From the NCBI GenBank assembly GCA_024516155.1, contig JAJJXM010000018.1, positions 186,001 through 250,000 of the forward strand: a stretch of DNA of 64,000 bases. Direction: 5' to 3'. Under the pieces are notes generated by a model. It had not been told where the DNA came from. It saw only the letters and a program-made list of their open reading frames with translations, and made no database searches. Positions 58,151 to 64,000 of this stretch are shown piece by piece. The position numbers were made by a program, and so were the translations under genes. Every line of letters begins with the position of its first letter. Positions within the stretch are counted from its first letter, which is position 1. Origin of the DNA: Pyronema omphalodes (Eukaryota > Ascomycota > Pezizomycetes > Pezizales > Pyronemataceae).

Positions 58151-61100
58151 ATGTCGCCGATCGCCAAACGACGAAAAACCGACATGCCCTCAGCCACCGA
58201 AGCCTCGAATGGAGGCGACTCCACGGCCATTACGATTGCTATGGCCGCCCAAAATGCTGCCAACGAAGCTGCGAAAAAGCACCAGAAGCAACAGCAGAAA
58301 AATAGCTTAACTGCCCAAGCTGCTGGAGAAATGAGCAGTTACAAGAGCAATGTCTTCAGAATGGAAACGGATGAGATGTTGCAGGAAATTTCCTTCAACT
58401 ATGGTTCTAAGAAAATGGCTGCGGTTGAGAAGATCTTGCACCAGCTTAAGAGTGCTATTGACGCAATTCCTGATAAGGCCGGTGTAAAGGTGCGGGCTAC
58501 AATTATTCTGAGGAGGAGGGAATGAGTGTTGACAGTGAAGTAGATTGCCCAAGCCGAGTCGGAAATGCAAAAGAAGAAGATTCAAATTCCCTTCCCCGAT
58601 CCCAAGCCGGCAAAGGACATCCAGTACAACTTCGCCTACGCAAAGCCCTCCTACGTTAACGTCGCCGGAAGCTATGCGCTCAAGACCCAGGTGAAGGCAA
58701 AGGAGGGATTGTCAATTGACTTTGTCTTAACTATGCCCGAGGGACTATTCCAGGAGAAGGACTACTTGAACTACAGATACTTCTACAAGCGTGCTTACTA
58801 CCTCGCCGTTATTGCCGGCGGACTCCACGATGCAAAAGACCTCAAGGGAATCGAGGTCAAGTACGACTACCTCAACGGAGACCAGCTTAAGCCTATTCTC
58901 GTCGTTACCCCTACCGAAACCGATGCAAAGAGCCCGAAGTGCACCATTAACATCATTCCTTCCGTTGCGCCCAGTGTCTTCCCCGCGAAGAAGCTCTACC
59001 CTCTCAAGAACTGTGTTCGCCCTCAGCAGACTGACGCCGAGGCCCCCAAGGAGTACGACCCTACCCCCGCCTATAATGCTTCTCTTGCGGCGGATACTAC
59101 ATACTTCACCTACCTCTCTGCTCTTCACAAGAGCTCCTCCACCTGTGCGGCTTTCAACGATGCGTGTATGCTTGGACGTGTGTGGTTGAGACAGCGTGGA
59201 TTCGGTGGTGCCCTCAGCAAAGGAGGATTCGGACACTTTGAGTGGGCTATCTTGCAGTCTTTCCTTCTTAAGGGAGGTGGAGCCAAGGGTCACGCTTTGT
59301 TGGCCAACGGATATAGTAACTACCAGATGTTCAAGGCCATGATCCAGTTTTTGGCTCAGCGCAACTTGGCTATCAACCCTCTTGTTTTCGGAACTTCTGA
59401 AAATGTCAAGACTGCTGCCAAGCACCCTGTCATCTTTGATGGAGAGCACGGAGTCAATGTTCTCTTCAAAATGACCCCTTGGTCTTACGATTTGGTATGT
59501 TGTTCATCATTCATCACTCGTATGGTTTTACTAACTTTCTGTAGTTGAAACATGAGGCTGAGCGCACTCTTGAGTGTTTGAACAACGCTGGACTTACCGA
59601 ACAGTTCGATACTGTTTTCATTCACAAGGCCGATGAGCCCTGCTACAGATTCGACGCTATTGCCCGTCTCCCCCTTCCCTCCGACGCACAGCTCGCCCAG
59701 GAGATCTCCGAGGCCACTGAGATTAGCAGCAGGAGAGCCAAGTACGCCGAGAAGGTATACAAGGTCCTCACCGAGGGTTTGACTGACCGTGTTACTCTCG
59801 TCCACGTCTCGTACCCCGGCCAGAAGCCTTTCTCCACCAAGACTGGAAAGAAGCAAACCGATGAGGTTAAGGAGCTTGTTATCGGATTCCTTTTGGACTC
59901 CAAGGCCATCAACCGCACTTTGGACCGTGGTCCACCTCCTGAGGAGAAGCGCAAGGCTGCTCTATTCCGCAAGTTCTGGGGTGACAAAGCTGAGCTTCGT
60001 CGTTTGTCCGATGGTTCTATTCTTGAGTCCGTCACCTGGTCTGCCAAGTCCAAGATTCCCGTCTATCAGCAGATCATTCGTTACGTTATCGGACGTCACT
60101 TCAACGAGGCCCAGGCTGAGGCTATTTCCTTCATTGGAGATGCTTTCGACCACCTTGTCTCTGGAGAACAGACTTCTACTGCTTTCCAGCCTGTTTACGA
60201 TGCTTTTGATAGACTTGATAAGGATCTTAAGGCTATGTCTGGTCTTCCCCTTGCTATGCGCCATGTCTCTGCTGCTTCTCCTGCATTGAGAGCTGCTTCC
60301 ATTGACCTTCCCTTCACTCCCTCTAACCCTCTAATGGAGCCCGCCGATGTCGTAGTCCAATTCGAGTCATCCTCTCGCTGGCCGGACGACTTGGTCGCCA
60401 TCCAAAAGACCAAAGCATCTTTCCTCATCAAAATGGGCGAGATCTTGGAGCAGGAGCACGACGGTGAGCTCATCACCCGTGTTGGACTCGAGAATGAAGA
60501 CTGTGAAATCAAGAACTACTCCTTCTTGGACGTCGTCTATCTTTCCGGTCCTTCCTTCAGAATCCGTATCTACCATGACCGGGAAGCCAGCCTGTTACAA
60601 AACCGTTGCAACCACCCCGCTCTTCTTCTAAAGGAAAAAGAGGCTGCTCAAGAGGCATTAGCAGACCACCAACGTACCTTCGTCCTAGGACCTCGTCACA
60701 CCGATGCCATCCGTCAGCTCTGCCACCGATACCCCCTGATGTCCCCTACCATCCGTCTCCTTAAACGCTGGTTCAGCATCCAACTTCTATTCCCCCACAT
60801 CACCGAGGAATTCCTGGAGCTAATCGCAGCACGTACCTTCCTCTACCCCTACCCATACACTGCTCCTTCCTCCGTCATGACCGGTTTCCTACGGTCTCTT
60901 CACTTCCTGGCAAAGTGGGACTGGAGACTAGAACCCCTCATCCTGGATCTTTCCTCCGAGGGACTGAAAACCGACGACTTCAACGAAATCCGCAGCAACT
61001 TCGAAGCAATGAGGAAAAAGGACCCCGCTATGAACCACGTCGCCATGTTCGCAGCTTCTAACCACGACCGAGTATCATCACTCTGGACCGAGAATAACCA

Positions 61101-61635
61101 TCCCCCCAAAGTCGTCGCGGCAAGAATCACAGCCCTTAGCAGAGCTGTTGATGAAGCTGTTAAATCCCAGGGTTTGGAACTTGATGTTAGTAAGCTGTTT
61201 GCACAGAGTACTAAGGACTTTGATTTCGTAGTGAGGTTGGAGCAGAAGTTTGTGGTTAGACGTAAGGAGAAGAAGAAGGTGGAGTTTAAGAATTTGGCTG
61301 TGGATGAGGAGGGGGTTACCGCGGAGGATATTGCGAGGTTGTCTTTCAACCCCGCGGCGGACTTTGTTAAGGAGTTGAGGATGGCTTATAAAGGAACTGT
61401 GGTGTTCTTTTATGGTCCCCAGCAGAATGTTGTGGGTGGTATTTGGGTACCGCAGGGTGTGAGGAAGTGGAAACCTGGGCTTGGATATAATACTATTCAG
61501 GTCAAGGTGAAGAAGACCGAAGGGACAGAAGAAGAGGAGGGCATCATGGTGGCGGTTAATAAGAAGGCGATTCTTAATGAGATTGAAAGGATTGGAGGAG
61601 AACTGGTAAAGGAGGTTGTGGTTAATAGGGAGTAG
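58151..61635 (+). CDS. UTP22: U3 snoRNP / SSU processome protein Utp22 (Nrap/NOL6)
   Basis: Large scaffold of the UTP-C module of the small-subunit processome, required for early 18S rRNA processing. It begins with a nuclear-localisation-like MSPIAKRRKTD and a Gln/Ala-rich helix. The Nrap fold follows: PSYVNVAGSYALKTQVKAKE and IDFVLTMPEGLFQEKDYLNYRYFYKRAYYLA (degenerate nucleotidyltransferase), then AFNDACMLGRVWLRQRGF, QIIRYVIGRHFNEAQAEA, PTIRLLKRWFSIQLLFPHI, and the end GTVVFFYGPQQNVVGGIWVPQ. Introns: 58489-58543 (GTGCGG...GAAGTAG) and about 59494-59543 (GTATGT...TCTGTAG). Stop TAG 61633-61635. About 1,125 residues, family-typical. Strong codon bias towards C-ending codons in parts suggests high expression. 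Confidence 0.95.
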
Positions 61636-63180
61636 AAGGTTAATAAGAATATGTGGAGGATTGTATTTATTATGGGGATGGGATGAAAAAAAGTTTGGGT
61701 TGATTTTTTCTTTTTTTTCTGTTTTCTTTTTTGGGCGTTGTTTTGGTTGGTTTGATATTGTGGATTTTTGTTTTAGCTGGAAGTAGAAAAATGATGATGT
61801 TATTTCTAGTATGTGTGAAAAAACTATCTTCATATTGGTGGTTCAAACTTTAAACAGCTGCCTCGGTGACACAATCTTACGGTGATGAATACTCCCTTGC
61901 TTCGTTGTTTTCATATTTTCCCGCCGCCGTCGAGTAATGCTGCGGCTATTAAACCCCGGTTACCAACACTCCGCAGTAATAAGTACCTCTCCGAACAATT
62001 CTTTCCCCAAGCTCCATACCATACAAGCATATCATCACCGTCCACAAATCTCCAGAATTCCCGAGCCTCTCGAGTACATAGAAGGTCAACATAACGTCTT
62101 TTGTTTCTTTTTCTTTTAAAAAAAAGCTAAATTTCCTAATTATATTTTCTCTTTATATGAAAGATTACAAGCCAGCTACGTAGAGCTATAAAATATCTTT
62201 TCTGATATTTCCAGCGAACTAATTCGATACACCACTAGAATTATCCATCCTTCTTAACCAATTCCCCCTCAACTAGCTAAAGGGCTAGTATGTTATTATG
62301 GAAATCATCTCCACGAGGTATATAGGTACGGTATGTACGGTATGTAGGCTTACATCGCATGTAGTTATACAGGAAATTCTAATCTCCCGAAAGCGCATAC
62401 ACCATAAGGCCGGGCCTAAATCAAAACCTGATGAACCCGAACCTGCTTCAAGCCCCAAGCCTCAAGCCTCAAGCCTAATTGGAAGAAGTTGAACGAACCA
62501 CTGATAGGAGAAATAAAATGTACTCGGTGGTTTGGTGGTTTATTTCAGCATTGTGTTCTGGTGTTGGTGTTGATGTTGTTTTTTTCTTGTTTAGGTGGTA
62601 TTTTTTTTTATTTCTATTCAAATCCAGCAGAATTCAGAGGTTCAAGAGATCCGTTGGGGTGGGGTGGGGCGGGGGGCGGGGTGTGGCTCGCCGGGTGGTT
62701 AAAATCACTAGGATAGGTCTTTTATCATTTCATCATTTTACCATTTTATCACTTTATCATTTTACCATTTTTCCTATTCCTATTCCTACATGAGCCCATT
62801 AAACCTCATTCAGTATATCAACGTATCAACGTATCAGTATGATCCAACAAATAATCAATAAAACCACAGATAGCAAGTACATATGTAGAAAATTTGTATA
62901 TGGTATAATGGTATATATATATAACCCAAGAATATTATACCGAAATTGAATATTTTGTGGGTTGATATAGAGTATGGTTGGATAGGGGTTTCTGAGGGGT
63001 TTTCTGAGGGGTTTCTGAGGGGTTTAGGCTTGCGGATTGAATTGGATGATTGGAACAATTTTTATCGAAACGGGAGATTTGGGGAGATTCGTGGGTTGGT
63101 TTGTTTTTTGCTTGAAGTTGAAGATTGGAGATTGGGGATTGGAGATTAGAGATTATGAAATAAATGGAAAAGGAGAAAGG
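61636..63180. other. 1.5-kb gap right of UTP22
   Basis: UTP22 3' region, T-rich; AT-rich and TTATCATTTTACCATTTT repeats at 62720-62770, GTATCAACGTATCA near 62815-62835, and GAGGGGTTTTCTGAGGGGTTTCT at 62990-63030. No gene supported. Confidence 0.6.
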
Positions 63181-63232
63181 GAAGAGGAAGAGGAAGAGGA
63201 AGAGGAAGAGGAAGAGGAAGAGGAAGAGGAAG
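63181..63232. repeat. (GAAGAG)n microsatellite, left part
   Basis: 52 bp of perfect GAAGAG hexamers, interrupted at 63233 by an insertion and resumed at 63885. Confidence 0.9.
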
Positions 63233-63884
63233 ATTGATTGATTGATTGATTGATTGATTCTTAAACGTTCCCAACCGTAAGGTTATGACGTGGTCTGTGT
63301 TTATATACATCTTTAGGCCCCGGTCTGTAATCCCGGAGGCCTACTGGGAAAAGCCCCAGAGCATTCTTCATTGTTTGGGGCCACAGCACCCTGGTGTTCT
63401 CCATGCTGATTTTCTTTCGCGTCAATATAGTCTAGAGCCCTGTACGCTCAATTATTATTCCGCCTAGTCATTCACCTCATTCCTCTTCCCTTCCCTTCAC
63501 ATCTAAATCCTTTTTTTTTTTTCTTTTTTCTTTTCTTGGGCCTTATACTACTGCCGGGCTACTTCTTCCCCTTCTCTCCTCCTCCGTCCCTCCGCCTGCT
63601 CGGGCCTTCTTTTTGAGCCTTCGTGCTGCCCCTCCTTGCCTCTCTCTTCGGGCTCTTGTCGTCGGTGTGATTAGTTGAAGGTGGTCATTGCCTAAGACAA
63701 TCTGGACATTAATTCCTCCACTTTTGACAACCTCTGCCCAGGTTTTCTTTGTGGGAGTAGTCGTTGGTTTGGGTTGGTAGGTGCTCTTTCCCCTCCTACC
63801 AGTCTTTGTTGTTGGGGTATTGTCGTTATTTGGAGCTGCCTTCTGGTTGCTTGTCTGTTCACTTCTCTTCTTCCTCCGCATTGT
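63233..63884 (-). mobile_element. Retroelement-like insertion splitting a microsatellite
   Basis: About 650 bp of non-repetitive DNA lies between two blocks of the same GAAGAG hexamer array. On the minus strand its right end opens directly with an ORF and its left end finishes in (AATC)n (plus-strand ATTG repeats 63233-63259). A terminal tetranucleotide tail and insertion into simple sequence suggest a truncated or internally deleted non-LTR element. An internal A-rich tract (plus-strand T/C run 63510-63536) follows the ORF stop. Any target-site duplication is hidden by the hexamer repeat. No RT is present. Confidence 0.6.
63543..63881 (-). CDS. Short ORF of the second insertion, possible LINE ORF1 remnant
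   Basis: 112 codons from ATG 63881, three bases inside the hexamer-array border. Basic and Thr/Pro/Asn-rich N-terminus (MRRKKRSEQTSNQ), then KKTWAEVVKSGGINVQIV, then Arg/Gly-rich tail. A TWAxVxxxG-like phrase after a polar, basic head is common in ORF1 (Gag-like) proteins of fungal LINEs, from memory only. No CCHC knuckle is present, so if it is ORF1 it is only its beginning. Confidence 0.35.
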   Translation of the reverse strand: MRRKKRSEQTSNQKAAPNNDNTPTTKTGRRGKSTYQPKPTTTPTKKTWAEVVKSGGINVQIVLGNDHLQLITPTTRARRERQGGAARRLKKKARAGGGTEEERRGRSSPAVV

Positions 63885-63945
63885 GAGGAAGAGGAAGAGG
63901 AAGAGGAAGAGGAAGAGGAAGAGGAAGAGGAAGAGGAAGAGGAAG
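63885..63945. repeat. (GAGGAA)n microsatellite, right part
   Basis: 61 bp of the same hexamer, in the same orientation as the left part. Confidence 0.9.
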
Positions 63946-64000
63946 TAAAGGGATTAAGTTTGGTGAGTAGATAGAAAGTAGAGGATATAGTTGGATCATG

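Overview
The window looks like nuclear DNA from a filamentous ascomycete (Pezizomycotina). The genes are protein-coding, split by short GT-AG introns of about 50-160 bp with CTAAC-like branch points, and separated by long non-coding stretches. A Tim17-type complex I subunit (complex I is absent from Saccharomyces), a DASH-complex Spc34, an HIR-complex Hpc2, an Hsp9/12 protein and an RNase H-bearing LINE all fit that group. I cannot name the species. I saw no tRNA, rRNA or CRISPR.

Layout, left to right. (1) 1-1632 (-): SR/RRM mRNA-export protein of the Gbp2/Hrb1 type, cut by the window start, with an 8-nt microexon. (2) 1.6-7.7 kb: no convincing gene, many tandem repeats and a G26 run. (3) 7710-11439 (-): SMC6; 13605-15552 (+): DEAD-box helicase DHH1, with a long pyrimidine-rich leader. 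(4) 16924-18097 (+): mitochondrial citrate carrier CTP1; 18649-19474 (-): signal peptidase subunit SPC2; 20169-21413 (-): protein-L-isoaspartate methyltransferase. (5) 21.4-24.4 kb: dense minisatellites. (6) 24434-25618 (-): Bsd2/Ndfip adaptor; 28025-29632 (+): HPC2. (7) 29.6-33.2 kb: another repeat mosaic. (8) A compact block at 33.2-42.6 kb: RLP24 (-), PAM18 (+), tubulin cofactor C (-), complex I 21.3 kDa-type subunit (-), UBP2 deubiquitinase (+). (9) 43188-47206 (-): a 5'-truncated but otherwise open non-LTR retrotransposon flanked by a 15-bp target-site duplication. (10) 48064-48583 (-): HSP12-like; 51732-53331 (+): NYN-domain protein with internal repeats; 53842-54725 (-): COQ9; 55196-56088 (+): SPC34; 56623-57744 (+): Sas2-like MYST acetyltransferase; 58151-61635 (+): UTP22. 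(11) 63.2-63.95 kb: a second retroelement-like insertion that splits a GAGGAA microsatellite.

The genes are housekeeping and scattered in function: genome maintenance and chromatin (SMC6, HPC2, SAS2, SPC34), RNA (GBP2, DHH1, UTP22, RLP24), mitochondrion (CTP1, PAM18, complex I subunit, COQ9) and protein quality or sorting (SPC2, PCMT, BSD2, UBP2, TBCC, HSP12). No metabolic gene cluster or defence island is evident. Several neighbours are divergent pairs sharing 0.45-0.7 kb upstream regions (RLP24/PAM18, complex I subunit/UBP2, COQ9/SPC34). The least ordinary content is the two retroelement insertions, the microexon, the apparent frameshift at the COQ9 start, the NYN protein and the great variety of intergenic tandem arrays. 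Gene identities come from reading motifs and recalling families; no search was run. Splice sites were placed by eye from GT/AG, branch point and reading frame.
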